This document shows positions 36,318 through 45,436 of a stretch of DNA of 64,000 bases, in pieces. Source of the stretch: Pedobacter boryungensis. GTDB taxonomy: Bacteria; Bacteroidota; Bacteroidia; Sphingobacteriales; Sphingobacteriaceae. The stretch lies in NCBI RefSeq assembly GCF_013204825.1, contig NZ_JABMKV010000001.1:1364001-1428000 (forward strand), read 5' to 3'. Each line of letters opens with the position of its first letter. Position 1 is the stretch's first letter. Under the pieces are notes generated by a model that was not told the origin of the DNA, made no database searches, and saw only the letters and a program-made list of their open reading frames with translations. Position numbers and translations under genes: made by a program.

Positions 36318-37322
36318 ATGAAAAATACGCTTTTTACAATCGCTTTTTTAACTGGTTTAAGCGCTACTAGTTTTGCTCAACAAAAAACAGGTTTTCATCT
36401 AATACAAACCCATAAAATACAAAGTGACGGTGGTTGGGATTATCTTTCTGTAGATCAGAAAAACAATAACTTATACATTTCACATGGTAATCAAGTTAAT
36501 ATCATCAATAAAAACACTGGTGATTCTACTGGTGTAATTCATAATACGTCAGGCGTACATGGAATTGCTATTGCTAGTTCTTTTGAAAAAGGATATACCA
36601 CTAATGGAAGAACTGGAACTTGTACAGTTTTTGACTTAAGTACTTCATCAGTAATTGGTCAAATTACTGTAGGTCTAAATCCAGATGCTACTTTTTTTGA
36701 TGACTTTTCTAAAAAGGTTATCGTTTTTAACGGTAAGAGTATGGATGCGAGTATTATTGATCCACAAACAGATAAAGTGCTTGCAACAATCCCATTAGGT
36801 GGAAAACCAGAAGCTGGTGTATCTGATGGTAAAGGAAAAATATATGTAAATATTGAAGATACTGGAGAAATTGTGTGTTTTGACGCCACAACTTTTAAGA
36901 TTTTGTCGAGGTATAAATTGAATGGTGGTGAAGAGCCGAGTGGTTTAGCTATTGATAGAGCATCTTCAAGATTATTCACAGTTTGCGCAAATAGAGTAAT
37001 GCTTATTTTAGATGCTAAAACAGGTAGACAAATTACAAGTCTTCCTATTGGAGACGGTTGCGACGGAGTAGTATTTGATCCTATTTTAAAAACTGCATAT
37101 AGTTCTAATGGCGAAGGAACAATCACAGCCATTAAAGAGGTTACTGCAGAAAAATTTGTGGTTCAAGAAACTATTGTGACTAAAAGTGGTGCTAGAACAA
37201 TTGCTTTAGATGCGGTTACTCATCATCTTTTTTTACCTACGGCAGATTTTGAAAAGGCTACAGGAACAGGTCGTCCAAAAAGAATTTCAGGAAGTTTCCA
37301 AATATTGGAAATAGGAAAATAA
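36318..37322 (+). CDS. YncE-like periplasmic beta-propeller
   Basis: A 334-aa protein with a signal peptide (about 1-20, SATSFAQ) and a seven-bladed propeller made of repeated blades of about 42 residues (GGWDYLSVDQKNNNLYISHG, GVSDGKGKIYVNIEDTGEIV, PSGLAIDRASSRLFTVCANR, ARTIALDAVTHHLFLP). No catalytic motif. YncE-type proteins are periplasmic and their role is uncertain; in several bacteria they respond to iron or stress. The promoter has the shared direct-repeat pair, which places it with the receptor and the exporter of this block. Confidence 0.88.
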   Translation: MKNTLFTIAFLTGLSATSFAQQKTGFHLIQTHKIQSDGGWDYLSVDQKNNNLYISHGNQVNIINKNTGDSTGVIHNTSGVHGIAIASSFEKGYTTNGRTGTCTVFDLSTSSVIGQITVGLNPDATFFDDFSKKVIVFNGKSMDASIIDPQTDKVLATIPLGGKPEAGVSDGKGKIYVNIEDTGEIVCFDATTFKILSRYKLNGGEEPSGLAIDRASSRLFTVCANRVMLILDAKTGRQITSLPIGDGCDGVVFDPILKTAYSSNGEGTITAIKEVTAEKFVVQETIVTKSGARTIALDAVTHHLFLPTADFEKATGTGRPKRISGSFQILEIGK

Positions 37323-37474
37323 GGTTTAGGTTTTACAATAATAACCACATAGCAACATAGGAATACTACAAACACTATGTTGCTACATGGTTTAATTTCC
37401 TCCTATCATTTAAAAAAAAATATCCTTAAGGAGAATGGTTCTTCATTCTTCCTCGCAAAGGCGGTAAAAAAGCT

Positions 37475-37625
37475 CGTCATTGCGAGGAACGAAGCAATCT
37501 TAAAGCGGATGATAATGTATAATCAAAGTGCAGTTGATAGTACAGACTTAGCAGTTGGCTATACAAAGATTTTAACCCTAAGAAGATTGCCGCAGTCGGT
37601 GAAGAACCTCCTTCGCAAGGACGTG
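37475..37625. repeat. REP-like element, GTCATTGCGAGG type, both arms
   Basis: Left arm CGTCATTGCGAGG followed by AACGAAGCAATCTT (37475-37501); right arm AAGATTGCCGCAGTCGG with CCTCCTTCGCAAGGACGTGA (37583-37625), a degenerate complement. The centre (about 80 nt) is unrelated to the half copy at 16119-16145. Confidence 0.7.
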
Positions 37626-37629
37626 ATTT

Positions 37630-40600
37630 TTATGAGTGGTAAAACTTGCGGATTAGGCTTGGAAGTACAATCAGTAGTAATGGCAAGGCGATTATAAAAC
37701 CTCCTATTACTGCAATTGCTAATGGTTGATGTAATTGTGCTCCTGCGCCAATACCTAGTGCTAGTGGCATTAATGCTATAATTGCGCCTAAGGCTGTCAT
37801 TAGTTTTGGCCTTAAACGAGTAGAAATGGCAAAGGTAATGGCATCATCTACACTTTTCTCGTGTAGCGATTCTTTAAATTGTAAGTATGTAAAAATTGCG
37901 TTTTCCCCAATAATTCCTACAATCATTATTAAACCTGTATAACTACCTACATTAAGTGGTGTGTGTGTGATAAACAATGCTAAATAACTTCCAGATATTC
38001 CAAGTACTGCTATTAAAAGGATTAGAAATGCGATTTTGAAATCTTTAAATAAGAATAAGATCACACTAAAAACGAGTAAGCTAGAGGCGATTAAAATGGT
38101 TAACAATTCTGAAAAAGATTGTTGTTGTTCTTTGTAAGCGCCACCATACTCGATATGATAACCTGAAGGCAGGTTAACTTTACTACTTACTGCAGCCTGA
38201 ATATCTTTCATTGCACTACCTAAATCTCTATTATCTAGCCTTGCTGTAACTACACCAATTGATTGTAGGTTTTCTCGTTCTACTTCGGCACTGCCCGATT
38301 TTATTTCGACTTTTGCTAAATTTTGAATTGGAATTGCCGTTCCTTCTGGTAAGAATATTTTAAGGTTGCTTACATCGGCTACACCAAAACTTTTACTATT
38401 TGGATACACCATACGAATGGGCGAAAGTTGTTGCTTATCATATAAATCGCCAATTAGGTTGCCCTGCATTGCTGTTTGCACTTGCATTTGGAAACTTGCA
38501 GGTGTTATTCCGTATTGTGCAAGTAGGTTAAAATTTGGTAAAATATTTATAGTCGGACCAGAAAGTATAATGCCATCAAATACATCGGCTGTGCCGCTAA
38601 CATGTGTAACCATGTTGGCAACTTTTTTAGAGAGTTCTTGCAATTTTTCTTGTTCGTTACCGAATATCTTTACTTCTATGGGTTGTGTAGAACTCATTAA
38701 ATCGCCTAACATATCGCCAATAACTTGACCAAAATCTACTATTAGTACAGGCTGAGTGCTTTCTATATGACTTCGTATTTCTGCAATAACATCATCTGTG
38801 CTTTTATCTCTATTATGTTTTAATTGAATTAAATAATCGCCAGTATTTGGTTCGGTGATAAAGAAACCCATTTGCGTTCCTGTTCTTCGGGAATAGGCTT
38901 CTACTTCGGGTATTTTAACCAATTCTTTTTCTACCTCTCTCAGTATTCTGTCGGTTTCTGCTAATGAAGTTCCTGGTGGCGTAGCATAGTCTAATACAAT
39001 ACTACCTTCGTCCATTTCGGGTAAAAAGCCTGTTTCTAACCTCGGAAATACCAATACAATTGAGATTACAAGCAGTACAATAAATATAAAACTGATATAG
39101 CTGCGTTGAATAAAATAGCCTACCCATTTTTGTGTTTTAACTTCGTGTGTTTTTGATTTTACATTTGAAGCGTTTTGTTTTGAGTTTTTAGTGAGTAATA
39201 AATAAATTACTGGTAAAACCATCCAAGTAACAAAGAATGAGCAAACCAAGGTAATAATCATTGTGTTCGTCATTACCTGAAAATAAGAACCAGCAACGCC
39301 TGTCATTAATACAAATGGAATAAAAATAACAATGGTACTAATTGATGAGCCCAGCATGGCAGGGAAAAGGTAACTTACTGCTTTACTTAATAGATTTACA
39401 GTAGGCTCTTCTGGGTGCTCTTCATGCGTTCTGTGAATTTGCTCTACCACTACAATTGCATCGTCTATAATTAATCCAATTGCAGCAGCAATTGCTCCCA
39501 AAGTCATAATATTTAAAGAATAACCAATAAAATATAAAGCAATTACGGTTAAACACAGGGTGATTGGAATAGTGATGAGTATGGTTGCACTTGCTTTTAT
39601 TGATCTTAAGAAAATAATGGCCACAATGATGGCTAGTGCTAGTCCAATCCACAAACTATCCCTAACGCTTTTAACAGATTCATTTACAAAATCTGCTTGT
39701 ACATAATATGGTTTAATGCTAACTCCGGCAGGTAAAATACTTTTTAGCTTACCAACCTTAAGCGACATTTCTTTAGAAAGGTCTACTAAATTGGCGTTAG
39801 GTTGTTTAATTACGGCTATTAAAATTCCATCTTTTCCGTTGGCGTTAATTCTGGTGTACTCTACGCTTTCTTGTATTTTTACGTTCGCTATGTCTTTAAC
39901 TTTTACAATTCTATTTCCTCTTCTCGTTAACACCAGTTCTTCTAAATCTGTTTTGGTTTTAACTGTTGCGTCTGTTACCGATAAGTACAAATAATTAAAT
40001 TCGGACACATAGCCGTTGGATTTTATAAAATTGGTTTGACTTAAGGTAGTGCTAATTTGCTCTGGAGAAATGCCCAATACCTGCATTTTTTGAGGATTGA
40101 GTTCTACCCGATATTCTTTGGTTTTGCCTCCTATCACTCTAATTTCAGAAACACCATCTACCTGAGATAAAAAAGGTTTAACGGTAAAGTCTGCTATTTT
40201 TTTTAATTCGACAGGAGATTTAGTATGGCTTTCTAAACTGTACCCACTTACTGGTAAAATTGAGGGGTTCATTTTCTCGACAGAAATATTTACTCCGGCA
40301 GGTAATGAAGCTGTAATTTTTGCGATTTGCGCTTCAATTCTTTGCTGACTTAAATCGATATCGGCACCTGGGTTCATGTAAGCAGAAAGCTCGCAACTTC
40401 CCCTACTCGTTGTACTTCTTACCAATTGCAGATCTGGCACTTGTTTTACCGCATTCTCTAATGGACGAGTAACTGTGAGCACCATTTTATCTACTGGTTG
40501 CAACTCTGCCTCGGCAATAATTTTTATTTTAGGGAAAGTGATTTCGGGAAATAGCGATGTTTTTAATTGCTCGAAAGAATATACGCCGCCAAGTAAAATG

Positions 40601-40653
40601 ATAACAATTACAGCGAGGATAGGATTTTTATGGGAAATGAAAAAGTCTTTCAT
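37630..40653 (-). CDS. RND efflux permease (AcrB/CzcA type)
   Basis: A 1007-aa inner-membrane proton-driven exporter with twelve membrane segments and two large periplasmic loops. Visible are the N-terminal helix with SLFPEITFPKIKI, the TM4 proton-relay acids in GLIIDDAIVVVEQIHR, the conserved FLPEMDEGSIVLDY start of the second loop and GIIGENAIFTY in TM10. The DD pair in TM4 resembles drug-type pumps, while the mid-length loop and short adaptor are closer to the generic Bacteroidota group, so the substrate is open. The start follows the adaptor stop codon by one base. It is the last gene of the three-gene exporter operon controlled from 42885-42906. Confidence 0.93.
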   Translation of the reverse strand: MKDFFISHKNPILAVIVIILLGGVYSFEQLKTSLFPEITFPKIKIIAEAELQPVDKMVLTVTRPLENAVKQVPDLQLVRSTTSRGSCELSAYMNPGADIDLSQQRIEAQIAKITASLPAGVNISVEKMNPSILPVSGYSLESHTKSPVELKKIADFTVKPFLSQVDGVSEIRVIGGKTKEYRVELNPQKMQVLGISPEQISTTLSQTNFIKSNGYVSEFNYLYLSVTDATVKTKTDLEELVLTRRGNRIVKVKDIANVKIQESVEYTRINANGKDGILIAVIKQPNANLVDLSKEMSLKVGKLKSILPAGVSIKPYYVQADFVNESVKSVRDSLWIGLALAIIVAIIFLRSIKASATILITIPITLCLTVIALYFIGYSLNIMTLGAIAAAIGLIIDDAIVVVEQIHRTHEEHPEEPTVNLLSKAVSYLFPAMLGSSISTIVIFIPFVLMTGVAGSYFQVMTNTMIITLVCSFFVTWMVLPVIYLLLTKNSKQNASNVKSKTHEVKTQKWVGYFIQRSYISFIFIVLLVISIVLVFPRLETGFLPEMDEGSIVLDYATPPGTSLAETDRILREVEKELVKIPEVEAYSRRTGTQMGFFITEPNTGDYLIQLKHNRDKSTDDVIAEIRSHIESTQPVLIVDFGQVIGDMLGDLMSSTQPIEVKIFGNEQEKLQELSKKVANMVTHVSGTADVFDGIILSGPTINILPNFNLLAQYGITPASFQMQVQTAMQGNLIGDLYDKQQLSPIRMVYPNSKSFGVADVSNLKIFLPEGTAIPIQNLAKVEIKSGSAEVERENLQSIGVVTARLDNRDLGSAMKDIQAAVSSKVNLPSGYHIEYGGAYKEQQQSFSELLTILIASSLLVFSVILFLFKDFKIAFLILLIAVLGISGSYLALFITHTPLNVGSYTGLIMIVGIIGENAIFTYLQFKESLHEKSVDDAITFAISTRLRPKLMTALGAIIALMPLALGIGAGAQLHQPLAIAVIGGFIIALPLLLIVLPSLIRKFYHS

Positions 40654-40654
40654 C

Positions 40655-41575
40655 TTATTTCAAAATTTTAACCTTTGCAGTATCTGCAATGCCATAGTTA
40701 CCACTGGTTATAATTCTATCTTTTTTATCGAATTTTGGCGAAACTACTTCTATCACACTATTGTTTTCGATCCCTTTTTTAACGTTAACTTTTACTGCTG
40801 TAGAATCGTTTATCATTTTCATTACCCAAAACTCATCTTCTGTTTCATTAGCTAATACTGCAGATTTTGGTAATACTTGAGCATTAGGGCGATTAAGTTT
40901 TGTGAGTTTAACTTTTGCAATTAAACCTTCGGGTATCAAATGACCAGCGTTTACTTTAATGATATAGCGTTGAGTTTGCGCTAAAGAATCGACTGCTGGC
41001 ATTGTTCCAGAAAGAACGCCTGCAATTTTCTGTCCATCGGGTAATTCAATTTGTAAGTTTCTGTTGCTGTTAATTAATTGTGTGTATTCATAAGGAAGAT
41101 CTAAGAGAAAAACCAAACTATTTCTGTTGCTGATGGTTGCCATCGCTTCTCCATCTTGCACATAATCTCCTTTTTGGTGATTTGCCTGAATAATTAAACC
41201 AGACTGGGCAGCACGAATTGTAGAAACACCAGAAAACTTCAACTCGGGGTCTAATTTATTTACACTATTTCCAATTGCTTTTGCTTCTTTAGTAATTAAG
41301 CTAAAAAGAACCTGTTTACTGCTGACTTGTTTGCCAGTTTGTGCATTTGCGGTTAATACATACCCATTGATATTTGCCTTTACAAAGCTTTTTTCTAAAT
41401 AGGCAGAAACGGCGGTAACTTCAATTGATTCGGTTAAAGAACTATCGGCTACATTGGTTACCTGAACAGGTGTAATTGGATCTATTTCTTGTTCGGTTTC
41501 GGTATCAGCTGATTGCTTACAAGAAGCAAAAGCTATTAAAATGAATACACTTAAAATTTTAATATACCTTTCCAT
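40655..41575 (-). CDS. RND periplasmic adaptor lipoprotein
   Basis: A 306-aa membrane-fusion protein. The lipobox IAFASC makes Cys19 the likely lipidated residue. The rest has the split biotinyl-lipoyl domain (GYVLTANAQTGKQVSSKQVL and QSGLIIQANHQKGDYVQDGE), a short hairpin, a beta-barrel part and a C-terminal membrane-proximal domain (VKKGIENNSVIEVVSP). Shorter than AcrA (about 380 aa) because the coiled coil is small. It joins the permease to the TolC-like channel. Its start codon overlaps the TolC-like stop codon by one base. Confidence 0.92.
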   Translation of the reverse strand: MERYIKILSVFILIAFASCKQSADTETEQEIDPITPVQVTNVADSSLTESIEVTAVSAYLEKSFVKANINGYVLTANAQTGKQVSSKQVLFSLITKEAKAIGNSVNKLDPELKFSGVSTIRAAQSGLIIQANHQKGDYVQDGEAMATISNRNSLVFLLDLPYEYTQLINSNRNLQIELPDGQKIAGVLSGTMPAVDSLAQTQRYIIKVNAGHLIPEGLIAKVKLTKLNRPNAQVLPKSAVLANETEDEFWVMKMINDSTAVKVNVKKGIENNSVIEVVSPKFDKKDRIITSGNYGIADTAKVKILK

Positions 41576-42825
41576 TATCTATTCCAGTAATTAAATTGAT
41601 TGATTAATTTCATGCGATTAATATTAGTTTGTCTGAGTAAGTTTTGTGCCGACATATAATTGTTAATGGCAATAATATAATCTGCTACTTTAACATCTCC
41701 CGTATGCAGTAGTTTACTATTCACGTCTATTAATCCTTTTGCAAATCTAATTTGCTCGTTAATTTGCGCAAATAATTGGTCCATATTGCTAATCTGTTTA
41801 GAAAGCATATACAGTTGTTGTTTTTGCTGGCGGATAAAAAAATCTTTATAATAACTTGATGTAAGGGTAGAAAAACCTAATTTATCGTACTGCATTTTCT
41901 TTTGGTGACCATCGTAAATTGGAATTGAAAGCGTAAAACCTACACTTGCGCCAAAGTTTTTATAGGGTTGCAGTATAAAAGATGAATTATAACCAGTGTT
42001 AGCATATACGCCTAGTTTTGGTTTATAGTTTAAATCGATTGCTTCTTTTTGGTTAATGTATTTGAGGCTATCTATATCAAATCTTTTAGTAAAAAAACCT
42101 GTTTCGGTTGGTAAGATTGGGTTGCCCAATTGTGGTTCTTCTAAAGCAATTACAGTTGTATCTGTAACACCTGATAAATAATTAAGCGTTGCATAATCAC
42201 TTTGATATTGTAACTCTGCTTGCTTTAAAGTTAATTGCTGTTGCTGCAAAGTCACTAAAAAAGTAAGATATTCTGATTGTTTATAAAAATTATTTCTGGT
42301 GAGCTCTTTCAATAAAGTTTCTTCCTTTTTTAATAGCTTAAAAACATCCAAATTAAACTTAACATCTTGCTGACTTGCATATACTGTAATATATTGGTCT
42401 ATTATTGATTTATTTAAATCGAAAGTAGATAGCGCTCCTGCATAGGTGATAGAATCACTTTGTAGCTTTATACCTTGTAATTGATTGTTGATTTTTTTCT
42501 TGTTTAGCAAATCATAATTAACATTTAACAATGCTTCTAAAGACTGTCCGTTAGTAAGCGCTTCGTCATAACCATACCCTTTAATTATAGGCGCATACAT
42601 TCCAGCCGAACTTGCAGTAACTTGTGGTTTTGCAGCTGCTATAATTAGCATACTGTCTATTTTAAGCGATTGTTTTTGGTTTTTATAGTCTTTTAAAAGT
42701 GGACTATATTTAGTGGCTTCTTGAACAAAATAATTAATATTACGAGAAGTCTTTTGTGCCTTTATTACTATAGGCAAAAGCATTGTAATGCAGCAAGTGA
42801 TTAGAAAATTCTTATAAATTGTCAT
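41575..42825 (-). CDS. TolC family outer-membrane channel
   Basis: A 416-aa outer-membrane efflux protein with a signal peptide (about 1-23, LPIVIKAQ) and the repeated long-helix OEP regions, e.g. the coiled-coil LLKKEETLLKELTRNNFYKQSEYLTFLVTLQQQQ (split over the second repeat) and GASVGFTLSIPIYDGHQKKMQYDK near the barrel strands. First gene of the exporter operon. Its upstream region carries the direct-repeat pair 59 nt before the ATG, farther than in the other three units. Confidence 0.91.
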   Translation of the reverse strand: MTIYKNFLITCCITMLLPIVIKAQKTSRNINYFVQEATKYSPLLKDYKNQKQSLKIDSMLIIAAAKPQVTASSAGMYAPIIKGYGYDEALTNGQSLEALLNVNYDLLNKKKINNQLQGIKLQSDSITYAGALSTFDLNKSIIDQYITVYASQQDVKFNLDVFKLLKKEETLLKELTRNNFYKQSEYLTFLVTLQQQQLTLKQAELQYQSDYATLNYLSGVTDTTVIALEEPQLGNPILPTETGFFTKRFDIDSLKYINQKEAIDLNYKPKLGVYANTGYNSSFILQPYKNFGASVGFTLSIPIYDGHQKKMQYDKLGFSTLTSSYYKDFFIRQQKQQLYMLSKQISNMDQLFAQINEQIRFAKGLIDVNSKLLHTGDVKVADYIIAINNYMSAQNLLRQTNINRMKLINQFNYWNR

Positions 42826-42884
42826 TCAATTACGCATTTACACGAGTAGCAAATAAATATCTCATCAATCTACAAAGTAGCAAT

Positions 42885-42906
42885 CAAATATGTAGTAAAT
42901 CTGTAG
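42885..42906 (-). promoter_or_regulatory. 11-bp direct-repeat operator, exporter operon
   Basis: Minus strand: CTACAGATTTA then CTACATATTTG, followed after exactly 5 nt by TACTTTGT (42879-42872), a shortened -7-like element. ATG at 42825, giving a leader of about 45 nt. Confidence 0.65.
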
Positions 42907-42911
42907 TTACA

Positions 42912-43706
42912 TTAAAAGGTATAACTAGCCATTAATCCATTAGCCCCATCTTGTCTATAAGGCATTACCGATAAATTTGTAACATCTTTTTTGGTAAAAA
43001 TTCTTTTGATGTGAGGATAAATTAAATAAGAAAGTTTAGTAGAAGCAATTCCAAACCCTGCTCCTGCTACCACATCGCTAAACCAATGTTTATTGTTATA
43101 CATTCTTAGGGTACCAGTTGCTGTAGCCACAAAATATCCGGCGTAGCCAATCCATGGCGATTTATATTTAAACTCTTGATATAGAAATTCTGCAGCTGCA
43201 AAAGCTGATGCAGTATGCCCTGATGGAAAAGAATTGTTGCCAGAGTTATCTGGTCTTTCTCTATGCACTCCGCGTTTAACAAAGTGAGTAGAAACTCCCA
43301 TTATCGCTGCCGAAGTCACATATAACATTGAGGCATCAAACAAATTGTGTCTTCCTTTTACGCCAGCAAAATTTAACCCCCAAACTGCAACTGCAGGCGC
43401 AAACTGTGCATAGTCATCAACATGAACTGCAAATAACGGATGATCTTCTTGGAGTTCAGCTTTTGTACTCACATCCAATTCTTTTAATGCTCCTTTATTA
43501 TACACTGCGGCAAAACCATAACCTATCAAAATAGCTGGAGCAATAAAATGAACAGCTTTAAATCTTTCTGGCTTAATTTCTTCGGTAATATTTTTAATGG
43601 CTATCGGATTTAGCCTTACATTCGACGTCGTATCCTGCTGTTGCGCAAAACAAGTAGTTGCTATCAAAGTTAATAGCAAGCTACTTATTACATTTTTTAA
43701 ACCCAT
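42912..43706 (-). CDS. PAP2 family phosphatase
   Basis: A 264-aa protein with a signal peptide (about 1-21, TTCFAQ) and a PAP2 acid-phosphatase domain. The three motifs are KRGVHRERPD, FPSGHTASAFAAAEF and GTLRMYNNKHWFSDVVAGAG, with the catalytic histidines present. Members dephosphorylate undecaprenyl pyrophosphate, phosphatidate or lipid A; the substrate is not readable. It begins 10 nt after the PepSY-like gene and is co-transcribed with it under the direct-repeat promoter at 44156. Confidence 0.9.
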   Translation of the reverse strand: MGLKNVISSLLLTLIATTCFAQQQDTTSNVRLNPIAIKNITEEIKPERFKAVHFIAPAILIGYGFAAVYNKGALKELDVSTKAELQEDHPLFAVHVDDYAQFAPAVAVWGLNFAGVKGRHNLFDASMLYVTSAAIMGVSTHFVKRGVHRERPDNSGNNSFPSGHTASAFAAAEFLYQEFKYKSPWIGYAGYFVATATGTLRMYNNKHWFSDVVAGAGFGIASTKLSYLIYPHIKRIFTKKDVTNLSVMPYRQDGANGLMASYTF

Positions 43707-43716
43707 TTAAATGCTC

Positions 43717-44124
43717 TTATTTTTTAACTGAATTTCCTTTTGCATCAAATAAAAGATCTTTACCTTTTACTTCTGCCTCATACACAATGCTACCATCTGC
43801 TTTAGTTATTTTAGCAGCTTCTGTAACTTTCATGCCTTTTAATTTCATTTTAACTGCATCAGGAAATTCAGAAACTTTAATTTCAACTTCTGTTTCAGTT
43901 AATACACCTGCAGCAGTATACACTTCAGAAGTTTCTTTTCCATTTAAAGTGAATTCTGCTTCATAATTGACTTCTTCTTTTGACCAATTAACTTTTGTTG
44001 AAGCATGGGCTTTTGCAAACGCAGTTTTTACTGCCGCTGGTACTTTACTAGCATTTAATTTTTGCGCATAACTTGCTGATGCAAGAAAGCCTAGCATCAC
44101 CATTACAATTAGTATTTTTTTCAT
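43717..44124 (-). CDS. PepSY-like exported protein
   Basis: A 135-aa periplasmic protein with a signal peptide (about 1-20, LASASYAQ) and one PepSY-like domain (Bacteroidota group formerly called putative beta-lactamase-inhibitor-like): VPAAVKTAFAKAHASTKVNWSK, YEAEFTLNGKETSEVYTAAGVL, then a second half YEAEVKGKDLLFDAKGN. Such proteins are often encoded beside sensor kinases in this phylum, as here. A role as periplasmic partner or output of the kinase is inference. The promoter has the shared direct-repeat pair 31 nt before the ATG. Confidence 0.85.
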   Translation of the reverse strand: MKKILIVMVMLGFLASASYAQKLNASKVPAAVKTAFAKAHASTKVNWSKEEVNYEAEFTLNGKETSEVYTAAGVLTETEVEIKVSEFPDAVKMKLKGMKVTEAAKITKADGSIVYEAEVKGKDLLFDAKGNSVKK

Positions 44125-44155
44125 GATTTATAGATTTTTACCTAAAAGTAGTTTT

Positions 44156-44177
44156 CAATTCTATAGTAATTCTGTAG
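44156..44177 (-). promoter_or_regulatory. 11-bp direct-repeat operator, PepSY-PAP2 operon
   Basis: Minus strand: CTACAGAATTA then CTATAGAATTG, followed after exactly 5 nt by TACTTTTA (44150-44143), one mismatch from the -7 consensus. ATG at 44124. An extra CTGTAGATAGCTACAG palindrome overlaps the upstream end. Confidence 0.7.
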
Positions 44178-44188
44178 CTATCTACAGC

Positions 44189-45436
44189 TTAGAAATGAAC
44201 GGTAAAAAAATGCTTCTCGTTTTGATAGGTATACGCGATTGTGAAGCCGTATAATGCGCAAATTTGTTTTGATATGGCTAAACCTAACCCTAAACCTTCT
44301 GAAGGAGCAGATTTAGAAAATCTATCAAAAAGTTGCCCCTCTAAACCTGCATCTCTACCTGTATTAATTAATTGCAGCGAATCCTTTTGTAATCGCACTT
44401 CAATCAATCCGCCTTTATGATTGTGCCGAACTGCATTGCTAAACAAATTATTCATCAGTATATCTACTAAATATTTGCTCATTCTTAATTGACAACTTTC
44501 TAATTGATGAATCAATTGAAGTCCATCCTTTTCAAAAAGTTCTTGAAACTGCCTAATTTTGCTTTCAAGGAGTTCTTTCATATCAATGTCCTGCAAATCA
44601 GGTATTAAATTATTTTCTATTTTAGCCAACAATAACAATGATTGATTGAGCCTTGACAAACGCCCAACTGCTTGATAAATATCTTCTAATAATGCTCCTT
44701 GTGATTTTGTAAATGGTTCTGTTTGCAACAGAGAATCTAATTTAGAATTGATCACAGCTAGAGGTGTCATCATTTCATGCGATGCATTATCTGTAAAACT
44801 CTTCAATTCTTTATAATCTTGTTGCACGCTGGCTGCCATAGCAATTGCAGAGTCATTCAATTCATTAAATTCATCAATTTTAGTTGGCACTCTATTAATT
44901 TTGCCCATTCTTGATACTTGATAGGCTTTCATTTGATTTAAGAGTGTATAAAAAGGTTTCCATAAGCTGTTTAACACAAAACGATTAATTAATATCAAGC
45001 TGATGAGTAAAAAACAGGTTATACCAAGGGTGATGAATAAAATTATGCGTACTAAATCTTCTGATTCTACTCTAGATTTTGTGATTGTAACTACATATTT
45101 TTTATCATTTAATGCGATAGTAGTGATTAAGCTTCTTCCAGGCTCTATTTCTTGTTCTTTCGCATTGTAATATGTGGTATAACTAAATTCTCGAGCTTGG
45201 TTAATCTCTTTAACTTCTTTATAATGAACTTGCTGATCGATATAACTTGCTGGTAATGGTAATTTTTGATAGGTTTTTACATATTGGTTAATTTCATTCT
45301 CTTCAACTGCTAAATCTTTATCCAGTTTATCTGTTAATATAAAATGTATCACTACATAATAAATAACACCTGTAATAATCAAAGCAATTAATGAGGTGAA
45401 AATATTTACTTGGTTATATCTACTAGATAATTTCAT
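44189..45436 (-). CDS. Sensor histidine kinase
   Basis: A 415-aa HisKA-type kinase with two membrane segments (about 13-34 and 129-152) around a short periplasmic sensor domain (about 35-128), a HAMP-like linker, the H box DNASHEMMTPLAVIN with phospho-acceptor His220, the N box LMNNLFSNAVRHN, a short G1 around LINTGRDAG, F box DRFSKS and G2 GLGLGLAISK. It phosphorylates the response regulator encoded directly upstream (4-nt overlap). The sensed signal is unknown; the adjacent PepSY protein and exporter suggest an envelope condition. Confidence 0.93.
   Translation of the reverse strand: MKLSSRYNQVNIFTSLIALIITGVIYYVVIHFILTDKLDKDLAVEENEINQYVKTYQKLPLPASYIDQQVHYKEVKEINQAREFSYTTYYNAKEQEIEPGRSLITTIALNDKKYVVTITKSRVESEDLVRIILFITLGITCFLLISLILINRFVLNSLWKPFYTLLNQMKAYQVSRMGKINRVPTKIDEFNELNDSAIAMAASVQQDYKELKSFTDNASHEMMTPLAVINSKLDSLLQTEPFTKSQGALLEDIYQAVGRLSRLNQSLLLLAKIENNLIPDLQDIDMKELLESKIRQFQELFEKDGLQLIHQLESCQLRMSKYLVDILMNNLFSNAVRHNHKGGLIEVRLQKDSLQLINTGRDAGLEGQLFDRFSKSAPSEGLGLGLAISKQICALYGFTIAYTYQNEKHFFTVHF

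Noticed and set aside
36659..37132. 157-codon frame antisense to the YncE gene
   Set aside because: Fully inside a clear propeller gene with no domain of its own.
37377..37697. Open frame of 106 codons on the plus strand
   Set aside because: It runs through a REP-like element and into the 3' end of the RND gene on the other strand. The peptide has no domain and reflects the repeat.
40475..40855. 126-codon frame antisense to the exporter genes
   Set aside because: It overlaps the junction of two well-supported genes on the opposite strand and has a composition typical of a shadow frame.
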